From: Okapia johnstoni
Lineage: Eukaryota; Chordata; Mammalia; Artiodactyla; Giraffidae
Direction: 5' to 3'
Length of the DNA: 64,000 nucleotides
Assembly: GCA_024291935.2 (NCBI GenBank)
Contig: CM044313.1
Coordinates: 80,723,001 to 80,787,000 of the forward strand
A program made the translations under genes and the position numbers. Under the pieces are notes generated by a model, which was given only the letters and a program-made list of their open reading frames with translations, was not told the DNA's origin and did no database searches. Positions 32,615-44,439 of the stretch are shown here, piece after piece. The number at the start of each line of letters is the position of its first letter. The stretch's first letter is position 1.

Positions 32615-32980
32615 ATTAATGTGGTAGCCAGCTTGTGCTGCTGAAACAAAATACCATAGACTGAGAGGCTTAAGCAACAGGTATTTCTTTCTCACAGTTC
32701 TGGAGGCTGGAAAGTCCAAAATCAAAGAGCTGGTAAATTTGGTTTTTGATGGGGACCCTCTTCCAGTCATGCAGATGGCCACCTTCTCCCTGTGTCCTCA
32801 CATGGTGTATAGAGGAAGCTTGGTTTCTCCTCCTCTTGGGGTCCCACCCTCATGACTTCATCTAAACTTAATCACCTCCCCAAAGCCCAGCATCCTAATA
32901 CCATCATATTATAGGCTAGGACATTGACATATGAAACTGAAGAATACACACATATCCAGCCCATAATATGTTCTTAGTTT
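32615..32980 (-). mobile_element. MLT1-type MaLR LTR
   Basis: GCTGCTGAAACAAAATACCA, CACAGTTCTGGAGGCTGGAA, CCTTCTCCCTGTGTCCTCAC, CTTAATCACCTCCCCAAAGC and ATATCCAGCCCATAATATG give a full reversed LTR. Confidence 0.8.
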
Positions 32981-33232
32981 TGAACAAAAAAGGCCAAATC
33001 ATTTTATACACATGCATCCATATATGAGTGATATAAATATGTGAATAGTTACATATGCAAAGATAATCATATGCATATATGCTCAAACATGTCTATATAT
33101 AAAATGACCTTGAAATTGATTTTGAAATTATGTGATTCATTTTTGGCATTAACCAAGACTGAAGACTAAGTACAGAAAGAGAGTGAAAAGTACCAAATAA
33201 ACTCCTGATTAAAAAAAAAAACAAAGAGTGGG

Positions 33233-33386
33233 GGACTTCCCTGGTGGTCCAGTGGCTAAGATTCTGCCCTCCCAGTTGCAGGGGGTCCGGGTTTGATCCC
33301 TGGTTGGGGAACTAGATCCCACATGCTGCAGCTAAGATCCAGTACAGCCAAATAAATGAACTTTTTTTTTTTTTTAAAGGAGAAGA
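33233..33386 (+). mobile_element. CHR-type SINE
   Basis: Head ACTTCCCTGGTGGTCCAGTG, box B GGGTTTGATCC, tail AGCCAAATAAATGAAC then poly-T/A. Flanked by ACAAAGAGTGGG (33221-33232) and ACACAGAGTGGG (33387-33398), 12 bp with one mismatch. Confidence 0.88.
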
Positions 33387-33398
33387 ACACAGAGTGGG

Positions 33399-34051
33399 CA
33401 GTAAAGGACACAGGGCAAAGTTCTACCACCATGAAGAGTGAAACTGTCCTCCCTAATGAAATGTTGCCAGTCAAGAAGGAGTGTTTGAAACAAAACAAGT
33501 GTTTGGTGAGTGGGGAGGGTGTAGCTAATAAGGTCTATCCCCAGTGTGCCCCGTAAGCACTGATGAAACATAATCCAGAGTTGATGTTATTGTGAATTCA
33601 GCAGCACTTAGGATTCAGCTATAACATGTTCTGTAATCAGTGTATCCATAAATAATTTGTGCTTATATATAACCTCAGAATGACCTCTTGTTTCAGAGTG
33701 TGGAGGACATTCTTCATTTGGGGAGGTCAATACAATGAAACTGAGAACCTCTCAATCTTATATGGAAGCCAAAACAGTTTATTTTTGCAGACAGTTGTCA
33801 AACATGGCAACTTAGGGCACAGTCCCCTGATGGCCTGGGGCCAGAGTCAGAGATTTTTGCAGAGAGCAATACTCCTGTGGACTCAGGTGAGGAGTAACCT
33901 ATAACCAACACTCAGCCCACTGGCCTTGCTGGGATCTGTTACATGAAATAGTGGTTTATCATGTTTTTCCATCATACGATATGGAAAGGCTCAGAGAAAC
34001 TTCTTTCTCCCACAAAACGAAACTCCAAACACCCAGCTCCCCATGTAAGAG
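33399..34051. other. Unassigned DNA
   Basis: No repeat or gene recognised. Confidence 0.45.
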
Positions 34052-34197
34052 GATGACAGAATACGAGCTGGTTGGATGGCATCACTGACTCAATGGACAT
34101 GAGTTTGAGCAAGCTCTAGGAGATGGTGAAGGACAGGGAAGCCTGGCGTGCTGCACTCCATGGGGTCACAAAGAGTTAGACACGACTGAGCGACTGA
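34052..34197 (+). mobile_element. BovB LINE 3' terminus
   Basis: Only the last 145 bases: TGGTTGGATGGCATCACTGA, ACATGAGTTTGAGCAAGCTC, tail CGACTGAGCGACTGAACAAC. A very short 5'-truncated insertion. Confidence 0.85.
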
Positions 34198-35303
34198 ACA
34201 ACAACTATCTGTATTTCTTATATCTTGCTGCGCAAACTCAGAGACTTCAATGCATAGTAAATAGAATGAGGACCTACAACAGAAGCATCTATCAAAATAG
34301 ATTAGCATCTCACACTGTTGTGATCTAACCTGGTTTGTTAGTTTTGGTGTTGCTTGGAAAGGATAACGTTGAAAAGCTTTGTTTAAACCTACCGAACAAG
34401 AAAACCAAGCTAACACAAAGTAAAATCCCAAATGGCCAATTTATTGTTCTGCTCATCCTTTTTGTAAGAAACATTTGCCTGGGATATTATTTATGATCAA
34501 TTCTAAGGCAGAAGTAGTGTCAAGTTCCCAAGGGGAAAAAAAAATAGGAGCAGTGTGTAAGTATAAATTCCTGAACAATGGAAGGAAAAATCACACACTG
34601 GTAACTTTGAGAACAGTAACTGCTTTGGGCCATGATTTTGATCAGTCATCATGAGCATTGACAAATGACATGAAATAGTAAAATACATCCAAAACTGAAT
34701 CTGAAATGAAGATTCATGATGTTAGGTGGCCCGAGGAAGCACACCCTGAACACCCAGAAGACTCATTACTCGGTCTGCAGTGTTCTGGGCTATTTTAGAC
34801 ATGTGACTGCCACCTACTGGTTTACACTAGCTTTAATTGGAGGGTCCAGGAATTCTGCAGCCTATTGTGCCCAATGTTGAGGACAACAGCGTCATGCTCT
34901 GCTAATGATGACCTCAATTCAATTGGTTTTCCCATTCTCTTTTATTGCACATCCCCTTAGTTCTATTTGTAAAGCAATGCAAAGTCATCATTTATTTTTC
35001 TCTAACACGATTTTCCTTCACTTTTCCATGCCACTAGTTCAAGAGAGCTCAAGTACTCACCTGAAAAACTGCCTCCTTATCCCAGATCTGCTCTATCCAT
35101 TTCTATCTCCTGGCATGGGATGCAAGGGTTCCTTAAGAGAGAAGCTCTTGAAACACAGCTTGGTAAGAGCAGTTGAAGAGCTGAGAACAGTGGCATACCC
35201 GTGACTTACTTAAAAAATTAATTTCTACTACTCAAAGTTCAAAAATAACAATGCTGATAATAGCAGTTGTTTGTGGCAAAAAGATATGGTTTTTAACATT
35301 TTG
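34198..35303. other. Unassigned 1.1 kb
   Basis: Contains the CTCF-like word at 34805-34823. No repeat or exon recognised otherwise. Confidence 0.4.
34805..34823 (-). promoter_or_regulatory. Possible CTCF motif
   Basis: GACTGCCACCTACTGGTTT is close to the reverse form of the CTCF consensus (CCACCTnCTGG core). One isolated match in 64 kb is weak evidence. Confidence 0.25.
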
Positions 35304-35508
35304 GGGATTCCTAGGTAGCTCAAACAGTAAAGAGTTGGCCTGCAATGTGGGAGACCAGGGTTCAATCTCTGGGTTCGAAGATCCCCTGGAGAAGGAAATG
35401 GCAACCCACTCCAGTATTGTTGCCTGGAAAATCCCATGGATGGAGGAGCATGGCAGGCTACAGTTCATGGGGTGGCAAAGAGTCAGACACGACTGGGTGA
35501 CTTCACTT
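35304..35508 (+). mobile_element. Bov-tA SINE
   Basis: Head TTCCTAGGTAGCTCAAACAG, body complete, tail ACACGACTGGGTGACTTCAC. The flanks share only an A/T-rich TTTTA word. Confidence 0.88.
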
Positions 35509-35955
35509 TAATATTTTTACTTAAGAATGGATATGTGTATGTCCTTATGCTACGGGGGAAAACAAGTCAACATACAGTTTAGTTGATACAAAATAAATGT
35601 AAGGATACAAAATGACAAGGCAGTGGTGAAGAGAGGTGACATACAATGAAATAAGAAATGTTTATCAAAGGTTTTGAAAGATTGTACCAAAGTCCACTCC
35701 TTCTAGCAAATTATGTGGCTCTCTTTAACAGATTGTCATCAGTTTTGAGTATTAATAGACAGACATTCACCTAGTAATGATTCAAATATAGAATATGTGA
35801 TTGTGATATAAAAGTAGCTGTGAGACCATAGTACTTGGACCTGATCTTTCTTGGAGGGGAAGGAGAGTGATTCCTAAGGAAATAATCATAAATAAAAACA
35901 TAAAAATGCTTTTTATATTAAGTGTTCATAAAGAAGTTATTTGCAATGGAAAAAA
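35509..35955. other. Unassigned AT-rich DNA
   Basis: No feature recognised. Confidence 0.45.
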
Positions 35956-35959
35956 TTAG

Positions 35960-36200
35960 AATACATTTAGAATCTCTAGCTGTAGAGAATTGAAAAAAAA
36001 ATGATTAAAATTTTAATTATGAGCATGTTGTAAAAGGTAAATGTTTGGTGAAGTGAATAAGATACAAGGGTCTGTTGTACAGCAGAGGAAATATAGCCAA
36101 TATTTTATAACTTTAAATAGAGTATAATCTATAAAGATTTTGAATCAGTATGTTGTACACCTGAAACTAATATTGTAAATCAACTGCATTTCAATTTTTT
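35960..36200 (+). mobile_element. L1 3' end
   Basis: CTGTTGTACAGCAGAGGAAA, ATATAGCCAATATTTTATAA and GTTGTACACCTGAAACTAAT, then ATCAACTGCATTTCAATTTT are the terminal words of ruminant L1. Confidence 0.82.
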
Positions 36201-36205
36201 TAAAT

Positions 36206-36550
36206 ATCTGATAAGGTAGAAAATGTTAGAAACAAGCAATATGTACAGTTAATAGTTTGGATGTGAAACAAACTTATCTCTACTTAGAAAAATATCTGAA
36301 TACAACATATCAAGATATTTGAATGGTTTTATTTGGGGGTGGCATTTTGTTTACTGAGTGTTTCTTTTATATATGTTCTTATCCTCCTGCCTACGTCTAG
36401 ATCAGTTCATGAAAATAAAAACTAAACATCCTGCTATCAGGTTCTTAATGAAAGACAATTAGCAATGGTGGAGAACTCTTTAAGTATGACAAATTATGTA
36501 TATCCTATGTATAAATATTAATAAATCTATAGAATGAAAGGAGTCTAAAT
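36206..36550. other. Unassigned AT-rich DNA
   Basis: No feature recognised. Confidence 0.45.
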
Positions 36551-36562
36551 ATTATACAGCCC

Positions 36563-36759
36563 CGAAAAGGAGAAACTTGCTCAGTCATGTCTGACTCTTT
36601 GTGAACCCATGGCTCCTCTGTCCATGGAATTCTCCAGGCAAGAATATTGGAGTGGACTGCCATTTCCTTCTCCAGGGGATCTTCCCAATCCAGGGATCGA
36701 ACCTGGGTCTCCTTCATCACAGACAGATTCCATACCATCTGAGCCACCAGGAAAGCCAC
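36563..36759 (-). mobile_element. Bov-tA SINE
   Basis: Perfect 12-bp target duplication ATTATACAGCCC (36551-36562 and 36760-36771). A short deletion in the tail (CCCATGGCTCCTCTGTCCA) removes the GACTGTAGCCCACCAGG segment. Confidence 0.93.
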
Positions 36760-37004
36760 ATTATACAGCCCTAACAATCATCAAATCCAGATATGAATTT
36801 GCATTTCCACCCTTCCCCCCAAAATGCTAGAACAGTATGAAGGTGGGCAGAGATGCTCTGGAATAATTTCTAGGAAGATCATGAATGAAAAAAAGCATTT
36901 TAGAAATCCAGTCATCGTGGTTAGATTTATGTCTCTGTCATCAACTTTTTTATTGAGTCTCCACTGCGCACAAGGACTCCTAACCTCTGGAAATGACTGG
37001 TCAG

Positions 37005-37130
37005 GGAGGTAAAATCCCACATGCCCTGGGGGAGCTAAGCCCATGCACTATAGCTACTGAGTCCATGTGCTCCAGAGACACAACTAAGATCAGAAGCAGC
37101 CAAAATAAATCAATAAAATATATTTTTTTT
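37005..37130 (+). mobile_element. 5'-truncated CHR-type SINE
   Basis: ATCCCACATGCCCTGGGGG, CATGCACTATAGCTACTGAG and the A-rich tail AGCCAAAATAAATCAATAAA. The tRNA-like head is missing. Confidence 0.6.
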
Positions 37131-38257
37131 AAAAAGAAACTAGATAGTATCTTTATCAACAAGCCTGGGAGGGCCACACTGAGCGCCACTGCCTAGGTTT
37201 CAGTGCTGGATTTAGCTGCTGTATCAGTTAAAGGATGTCTTTGGCACATTTAGTCTAGGTATTTTGAGGAAAGTTTTATTAAATGACAACAGAATCCATG
37301 TATGGTTGTGGTGGGTCACTTTGCCAGCCCGAAGACTGAAGAGAGGAGAAGAGGGAGCAGTCATCAAGAGAGAGATGGAGAGAGAGGGATGGAGGTGGAG
37401 GGATAGAGAGAGAAGGGGGGAAAGAGCTTGAGAGCTGTGTGGAAGAGAGATGCAGCCAGCCCTAGATGACATGGCAGGGAGGGAGCCAGAGGGACATACG
37501 CTCCCAGCCATCTCTCCTTCCTCTTCTGATCTGACACTATTTCCCGTGGTCAGAACACAACTGTGCAGCCAGAGGGCCAGGGGGCCTGTTGGGGCAGAGC
37601 CAGAGGTCTTCTCTTGGGGCACAGAGAAGGAGGGAGGAAGGTAGAAGAGGGGTTTGGTGGACAAACCAAATATAAGCCAGTCAACTGCTTTTCAGAGATA
37701 AAGAAAGATCATGTGGGTTCCGAGAAGTAATGACTACTGAATCATGACTTCTAAAACCTGGAAACAGGGGAAAGATTCTCCTTAAATGTGGAAATTAAAG
37801 TGAAAATTGTGTTTGTCTGTAACGTCTACATTTTTATGCAGACACACACATCACACACATATGGGTTGTCTATTACTGGCTGTGGCTAGAGAATTACAGG
37901 GAACCCTGATTGATACACTCAGGAAACAGGCTATCAGACAAGAAGTGGCTACATCTAGGCCCACCTCCTGCCCTGAGATGTCTTCATGACAACCCAAGAA
38001 CTTTGCAAAACCCAAAGGACAATTTGACATTTAACAGGTTTTCATCAGCAGCTATGGAAATTATTTTCCTCAAATAGTGCGATCCCAAATAGATCTGAAC
38101 ATATTCTCCAATTCCACATCACCTAGGAGATCTAAGGGGTCCTTGTAGAAGCACCCAGTCCAGACACCTTGAGATGCCAATCACAGTTTACCAGGCACCG
38201 TTATGCCAGCCATATACAATCCATAAGACCATCTTGCATGTATGTAGGTCTTCACAT
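37131..38257. other. Unassigned, with purine-rich tract
   Basis: 37333-37440 is nearly all A and G with repeated GAGAGA units. The rest holds no recognised element; an open 146-codon minus-strand frame here (37224-37664) is an artefact of the low-complexity tract (Ser/Leu/Pro rich). Confidence 0.45.
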
Positions 38258-38430
38258 GTATGGATGCTAAGTCACTTCAGTCCTGTCCAACTGTTTTTGA
38301 CCCCACCAGGCTTCTCTGTCCATGGAATCCTCCAGGTAAGAATACTGGAGTGGGTTGCCATGCCTTCTTCCAGGGAATCTTCCCAACCCAGGGATCAAAC
38401 CTACATCTCTTATGTCTCTTGCATTGAATG
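38258..38430 (-). mobile_element. Bov-tA SINE, head lost
   Basis: Tail GGATGCTAAGTCACTTCAGT through body to CTCTTGCATTGAATG, where the copy stops; the tRNA-like head and a CATGGACTGTAGCCCA-type segment are missing. Confidence 0.8.
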
Positions 38431-39900
38431 TTGCTCTTTACAGTCACCAAAGAGGTTTAAAAGCACACTGGTACCCAGTCATATTTCCCTGCTATTTTAG
38501 GAGACAGGGACACAATTGTCTAATTTGCTTTTCTAACCCATTGTTCCATAAACACAAAGTGCCCCGCTTATAGCTGAGTAAATGTTTGCCAAGTCGAATT
38601 GATCTAAAAAAACTCCAACAGAGGAAAGCTGGTAAGTTGAGTATGCGAAGTTTTGGTTTCTTATCTGTTTTGGAAATAGGTTTAAAAAGAAGAATGGAGA
38701 CTGCTGGTTTCATGAGCTGGACCCACAAAGGAAAAACCTGCAAGGATTGACTTCCGATTCTATGGAGCACAAAATAGTGGGCTCGGGGGAAGTGATTGGC
38801 CTTTGTGCAGGGGTATTGACCAGAGGGATGACAGGCAGGGACCTTGGGGTTCTGCTTATGTTTTTTTTCCTTGTACTGGGTGCTGATTATATGGGTGTGT
38901 TCAGTTTGTGATAATTTACAGAGTCATACACTTCTGTGTACTTTTCTGTATGTGTATTAGATGTAAAAAAAGTTTATATGGTAGCAATCCTTTATCAGCA
39001 ATCTAATTTCAAATAATAGAACCTCTGAAGAAATAACCTTAAATTGTGTTTATCCTTGAACATTAATTAATTGAGAGTCTGGGCATTGGACCAGGTGGTT
39101 TGGGTCAAGTTCTCTTAGCCACTCCTTTGCTCCTCAGAGGAACATGGGGTTATTGTACTGCACCTGTTCCTTGCCAGGGTGACAGCTCTCTGTGAAGCTG
39201 TCTTAGGTTGTCTGTCTAGACTTGTGCACATTTTCTACTCCAGGATCTTGACTCACCAGTACCATATCTGAGAAACTGGTTCATCCTCCCCCCACCCCCA
39301 TGCCCTGCCCCTGCCCATCCTGCCTCAGCAGCGGAAGGAGTAGGTCATAGGGACCCAATGGCAAAGCTGGTGTAACACAGAGATTCTGAAAACCAAGAGA
39401 AGTTTATTTCTCTCTTTCTCATGCAGTGGTCAGGGCTGGTGGACAACCTGCCCTCATGACATCATTCAGGGAACCAGGTTCTTTCCATCTGATTATTCCA
39501 CCACCCATTAAAATATGCATTTCTTCCTCTCCATGGTCAAAGTCAGACTCAGGCATTCATGTTCCAGATCACAGGTTGGAGAAGAGGGAGTAAGTTCAAG
39601 CAAGTTATTCCTTTTAAACAAATGAAACAGAAGTTACTCAAAACATTTCCCCTCATGATCTTTTGTTGAGAGCTTATCTTGTGACTGCACCATGGACCTC
39701 TCCAAACCTTTCTTCCAACTATACTCGCCACTATCCTTTGGGTAAATACAGCGCCTTCATCATTCCCAAGGGTGTTTATTTTTCCTTTTTCATTATTTGG
39801 TGTCCATGGAGAACTTGGCCTTCTCCTTAATTGGCTTTGAGAGTGTAAAGATAATGGAAACTATGGAAGTAGAATCAACAAGATGACAACCAATTATAAA
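38431..39900. other. Unassigned, one L1-like tail
   Basis: 38870-38985 (TATATGGGTGTGTTCAGTTT, GTGTACTTTTCTGTATGTGT) resembles the 3' end of an old L1 on the plus strand. Nothing else is recognised in this 1.4 kb. Confidence 0.38.
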
Positions 39901-40527
39901 TAGTGACTATTTTAGATTCCACACTTAAGTGAGGTCATGGAGTGTTTGTCTTCTGTGTCTGCCTTACTTCATTCCGCATACATCCACCGGGTTTAGCCAT
40001 GTTGTTGAAATGGCGGGATCTCCTTCTTTTTAAAGGCCAAATAATATTTCATTGTATATATGCACTGTGTTTTCTTTATCCTTTCATCTGTTGATGGACA
40101 TTTAGGTTGTTTTCATATTTTGGCTGTTGTGAACAATGCTGCACTGAACTGAAATAGTCAAAGACATAGAAGCAGAGAGCAGAATGGTGGTTGCCAGGGG
40201 GTAGTGGGAAAAGAAATGGGGAGAAATTGATCAAAGGGTACAAAGTTTCTGTTACGCAAGATGAATAAGTTTTGGAGATAATAAAGTACAGCAGTGTGCT
40301 CATAGTTAACGATACTGTGCTGTGTACTTCAAACTTGTTAAGAGGATAGATCTTAAGTTTGTCATCACACACACACATACACAAACAAGGAGGGAAATGG
40401 TAACTATGTGGAGTGATGGATCTGTTAATTAACTTGATTGTGGTGACTGCATGTATATCAAATAATGAGCTGTGCATTTTAATATATAATTTTTTTATGT
40501 ATCAATTATATCTCAATAAAGCCAGAA
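39901..40527 (+). mobile_element. L1 3' end with 5' inversion (twin priming)
   Basis: 39901-40147 is minus-strand L1 3' sequence (TATTTCATTGTATATATGCA, CTGTTGATGGACATTTAGG, TGTGAACAATGCTGCACTGA). 40148-40527 is plus-strand L1 3' end (GACATAGAAGCAGAGAGCAG, TGGTTGCCAGGGGGTAGTGG, ATTATATCTCAATAAAGCC). The two halves meet at the same L1 position: AAATAGTCA at 40152-40160 equals the reverse complement of TGACTATTT at 39904-39912. This is the structure left when two primers start reverse transcription on one L1 RNA. Target duplications are not obvious. Confidence 0.8.
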
Positions 40528-40679
40528 AAAACTGTTGGTGAAATAGAAGGAGGGACTGAAGTTTGGTTTTTTAATGTTGAGCCAGGAGTGACATGAACTG
40601 ATATCGGAAATATCAGAAGAGGAACAGATTTAATGAGAATTTAAAAAATAATAATGAAAATACTGATAATAACAATGTC

Positions 40680-40902
40680 ACTGCATGCTATGTCATTTCA
40701 GTCATGTCTAATTCTTTGCAACCTTATAGACTGCCACCCACCAGGCTCCTCTGCCCACAGGATTCTCCAGGCAAGAATACTGGAGTGGGTTGCCATGCCC
40801 TCCTCCAGGGGATCTTCCTGACCCAGGGATTGAACCCCTGTCTCTTATGTCTCCTGCATTGATGGGTGGGTTCTTTACCACTAGCACCACCTGGGAAGCC
40901 CC
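40680..40902 (-). mobile_element. Bov-tA SINE, GCACTAG head variant
   Basis: Tail TGCATGCTATGTCATTTCAG, head ACCACTAGCACCACCTGGGA. Flanked by AATAACAATGTC (40668-40679) and AATAGCAATATC (40903-40914), 12 bp with two mismatches. Confidence 0.91.
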
Positions 40903-40986
40903 AATAGCAATATCTGGCATACATTATATAATGATAATTTTGAATCTATTACTCCATTCAGTCTTCAAAACCCACTTACTTATGTA

Positions 40987-41106
40987 CAGTCATCCCTAGG
41001 TATCTGTGAATCTTTGTAGATAACAAAGTTTGTGGATGCTCAAGTTCCTTGCCGTTGGTCCTCTGTACCCAAGAGTTCCATATCTGAGGGTACAAAGGAT
41101 TGACTG
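40987..41106. mobile_element. Tigger-type MITE fragment
   Basis: CAGTCATCCCTAGGTATCTG at the left end and AAAGGATTGACTG at the right, with GTGGATGCTCAAGTTCCTTG inside, are landmarks of the TcMar-Tigger family. It is internally deleted. A TA precedes the left end. Confidence 0.6.
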
Positions 41107-41107
41107 C

Positions 41108-41260
41108 ACTTGTTCTCCTAATTTAGAGATGAAGATCCTGGGGCATAGTGAGTTAACACAAATTGCCTAAGGTCATGTGGTTTGAAGCAGCAGAGCAAGA
41201 AGTGCTTCCTGGCTCCAGAAATCCAGAGCTACTGGCTTATAATCCCTGTACTATACTCTC
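41108..41260 (-). mobile_element. Possible MIR fragment
   Basis: TTAGAGATGAAGATCCTGGG, AATTGCCTAAGGTCATGTGG and GCAGAGCAAGAAGTGCTTC fit a decayed reversed MIR. Confidence 0.45.
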
Positions 41261-41659
41261 TCCCCTTCTGTACTGAGAAGAAGCTTGTTTTAGAGTTAGG
41301 GATGACTTATGTCTGGGGAGCTGGGAAAATTCAACGGCTAAAAGAGATGACAGCTGAGGGTGTCTCAACAATCGAGGGCTGGAATCATCTGGAAGCATCT
41401 ATTTATCTTTCTTTCATTGATGTTGACTGCTTGCTGGGACCTAAGCTGGGCTCCCAACCGGTGCACCAACTGGTCTTTGCATGTGGGCTGGGCTTCCTCA
41501 CAGCATGGCCAGCTTAGACAATGTGGATGTTTTTTTATGGCAACTTATGGAGGAAATGTTTGATGCAACTTCAGCCTAACCAGCAAGCTGCATGGAAACA
41601 GCATCACTTTTCTGAAAGTTATGTTAGTATTAAAATTTTGATACTCTTTCCTTTAAAAA
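41261..41659. other. Unassigned DNA
   Basis: A 111-codon frame starting at 41182 runs to 41517; it shows no motif I can place. Confidence 0.4.
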
Positions 41660-42128
41660 GGGTCATCTAACTTCCCTCCCTTGAGTGTGAAACATACTTA
41701 GTGATTCACTTCTAATGAACAGAATGGTATAGAAGTGACAGTATATGATTTTTGAGATTAGGACATTAAGGCATTGTGCCTTCCTCTTTGCTTCCCCTTG
41801 AGTCACTTGCTTTGGAGGAAGGCAGCTACCTTGATACTCAAGCAAACCTATGGAAGGAGCCACAGGGCACAAAACTGAGGCCTTCTGCCAGAGGCCATGT
41901 GAGTGAACCATCTTGGAAGCACATTCTCCAGCCCTAGTCAAGTCTTCATATGACTGTAGCCCTGTTTGATATCTTAACTGTAACCTCATAGAAGACGGTG
42001 AGACAAAAATCACCGGGTAAGCCACTCCTAAATTCCTAAGCCATAGAGACTGTGGATAATAAAGCTTGGCTGTCTTAAGTCACTGATTTTGGGGGGTAAT
42101 TTGTTGTGGAACAGTAGGTGACTGATAC
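41660..42128 (+). mobile_element. MLT1-type MaLR LTR
   Basis: GAGGCCATGTGAGTGAACCA, AAGCCACTCCTAAATTCCTA, GATAATAAAGCTTGGCTGTC, then TTTTGGGGGGTAATTTGTTG and GTAGGTGACTGATACTGA form the 3' half of an MLT1-class LTR on the plus strand, including its AATAAA signal. Confidence 0.65.
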
Positions 42129-42394
42129 TGAACCTCAGAGTTCAGGTAGCATTAGTTGCTACTATTCTATTGATTAAGAACCCAGATTTAAGGGGAGGGG
42201 ATGCCAACCTAAGCACTTAGAAGGAAGAGGATCAAAATATTTGCAGACATAGTTTAAACAGCCACAGAGTACTTAGTTTATTTTATAATTGGTGAGATGG
42301 CTACCAAATATCTAGAAATGAAGTCCTTTGCAGCACTTGTAACATTTGCAATTAAATCATTATTTTTATAATCTCTACTTGGATTTCCATTATT

Positions 42395-42500
42395 CCACTG
42401 GACTGTGAATTGCATCTGTTTTTTTCATCCTTGTTCCCAGAGCTTGGCATGGTGCTTAACAAATAGTACATGCTCATGAGGTATCTGTTGAACAAATGCA
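42395..42500 (+). mobile_element. L2 3' end
   Basis: CACTGGACTGTGAATTGCAT, TCATCCTTGTTCCCAGAGCT, TGGCATGGTGCTTAACAAAT and GGTATCTGTTGAACAAATGC are the L2 terminal words in order. Confidence 0.78.
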
Positions 42501-43029
42501 CAAAACTTCTTGTGATCAGGGCATTGTTAACATACATATCTGGCCCTGGAAGTTTTTTTAAAATTATTATCCCCAAATAAAATTTCTGAATAATGCTTGA
42601 AAATACATAAGTCATTTTTTACATTTGTATAGGATATGCTACTATTTATTACATTTTGTCTGTATCAGTTTATGGCTTATAAAAAAACCAGCATGTGAAA
42701 TAATTTTAGGACTTACACCAATGGATAGAGGTTTAAACTTTTTAATAGCCGTGTGATTATTTTACTGCATGTTGAAAAGTGAAAAGTACAAAGTACCTAA
42801 ATTAAAGGAAAATATTAGTTAAAGAGTAGAGTAAGTAGCATGCAGATATGGTAAAATTTACAAAAAATGTACCTGGGTGGTTCAAGTTGGGTAAATATCA
42901 TGAGGCTGAACTTCTACAGTAACGTAGTGGGAATTCCTAATAATGTACTTTCATAGCCTTGAGAAATTCCACAGAAATAACACCTGGTAAAACAGCATAT
43001 ATTAAGAAACTGTGTTAATGATAATCTTT
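42501..43029. other. Unassigned AT-rich DNA
   Basis: No feature recognised. Confidence 0.45.
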
Positions 43030-43465
43030 CATGTTTTTCTTAAGAGTTATCTCCTTGTTACAAACCCCAAGGCCAGACCCAGAAGGGAGTATGACTGGGA
43101 TCATGAAAGAATGGATCTTGGAACACGGGGTTGGCACCAGGCACGAACGTTGCCTACACACTTGCTAATTGTTCCTGAGACTGGCCCAGGAGGAAATGGC
43201 CTGGGGTAAACACAAGGAGATCTGGACGATATCAGTGTAATCCATGACATTTAGGAGTAGGCGATTAACACAGATGTGTCTTAAGAAAGAAAAGATCTGA
43301 GAAAGTCTTGTAGTCTGTAATTAGGAATAAAAGCTGGACTCAGAGTAGACTCTGCACCTCAGTCCAGTAGCGGCTGCAGGCCCCCTGACCCATTGCACCA
43401 GATTTCGTGTTCTGTCTTCATTCTCGTTGCTCACTCCTGGACCATTAGAGCAACACAGTAAGACA
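43030..43465 (+). mobile_element. Probable ERV solo LTR
   Basis: GGAATAAAAGCTGGACTC (43324) followed by a GC-richer leader and GTTCTGTCTTCATTCTCGTT, GCTCACTCCTGGACC resembles the R-U5 part of an ERV LTR on the plus strand. The U3 boundary is guessed. No internal sequence follows; a BovB fragment begins about 100 bases downstream. Confidence 0.45.
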
Positions 43466-43560
43466 TGTAATCTGTGTTGGAGATCATATCATCTCTGCTT
43501 TACAGAAAGTAAGACTGCAGCTTAGAGATTATAACGTGATGCTTCTTCCACTATGCCAAA

Positions 43561-44092
43561 ATGTTTCTTGGAAGAAAAGCTATGATCAACCTAGAAAGCA
43601 TATTAAAAAGCAGAGACGTTACTTTGCCGACAAAGGTCCATCTAGTCAAGGCTATGGTTTTTCCAGTAGTCATGTATGGATGTGAGAGGTGGACCATAAA
43701 GAAAGCCGAGTGTAGAAAAATTGATGCTTTTGAACTGCGGTCCTGGAGAAGACTCTTGAGAGTCCCTTGGACTGCAAGGAGATCAAACCAGCCAATCCTA
43801 AAGGAAATCAACCATGAATATTCATTGGAAGGACTGATACTGAAGCTGAAGCTCCAATACTTTAACCACCTGATGTGAAGTGTCGACTCATTAGAAAAGA
43901 TCCTGATACTGGAAAAGATTGAGGGCAGGAGGAGAAGGGGACGACAAAGGATGAGATGGTTGGATGGCACCACCAACTCAATGGACGTGTGTTTGAGCAA
44001 GCTCCAGGATGTGGTGAAGGAGAGGGAAGCCTGGTGTACTGCAGTCCATGGGGTCACGAAGAGTCGAACATAACTGAGCGACTGAACAACAA
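43561..44092 (+). mobile_element. BovB LINE 3' fragment
   Basis: Encodes 105 open codons of the C-terminal part (FLGRKAMINLESILKSRDVT start, to 43878) and then the normal tail ending ACTGAGCGACTGAACAACAA. The antisense strand is open for 226 codons over the same DNA and beyond. Confidence 0.92.
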
Positions 44093-44439
44093 GGATACTT
44101 GTAATTTGAGAAACCTGCTTTAAACATTGTCTTTCAGTTCCCCGTAAACACACAGATTTGAGGGTTGTACACAATTCCATTTGCTGACATATTTTATCTT
44201 TATCCCACCTCAACAAATTTGAAGACCTCACAGTTCTTAAATGATGACAGTAGAAGGGTTCAAGTCAGTGAGAAAGATCAGATTTGTGACTTAGTGCTTC
44301 TTAAATCTCTATTGCCACTTAGGCATCAACTAAACTCATTTTGTTTATCCGAACCTTGCAGTTCTGGTAAGTCTTAAGTGAAAGAGGCAAGCAACTAGAG
44401 CTAGAGGTCATTTCTTGAGAGCTGTTGACGAGAGAAGGA
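44093..44439. other. Unassigned DNA
   Basis: No feature recognised. Confidence 0.45.

Noticed and set aside
37224..37664. 146-codon minus-strand ORF
   Set aside because: Product of a purine-rich low-complexity tract, giving Ser/Leu/Pro repeats.
43551..44231. 226-codon minus-strand ORF as a gene
   Set aside because: It is antisense to a BovB 3' fragment and recurs at every similar copy.
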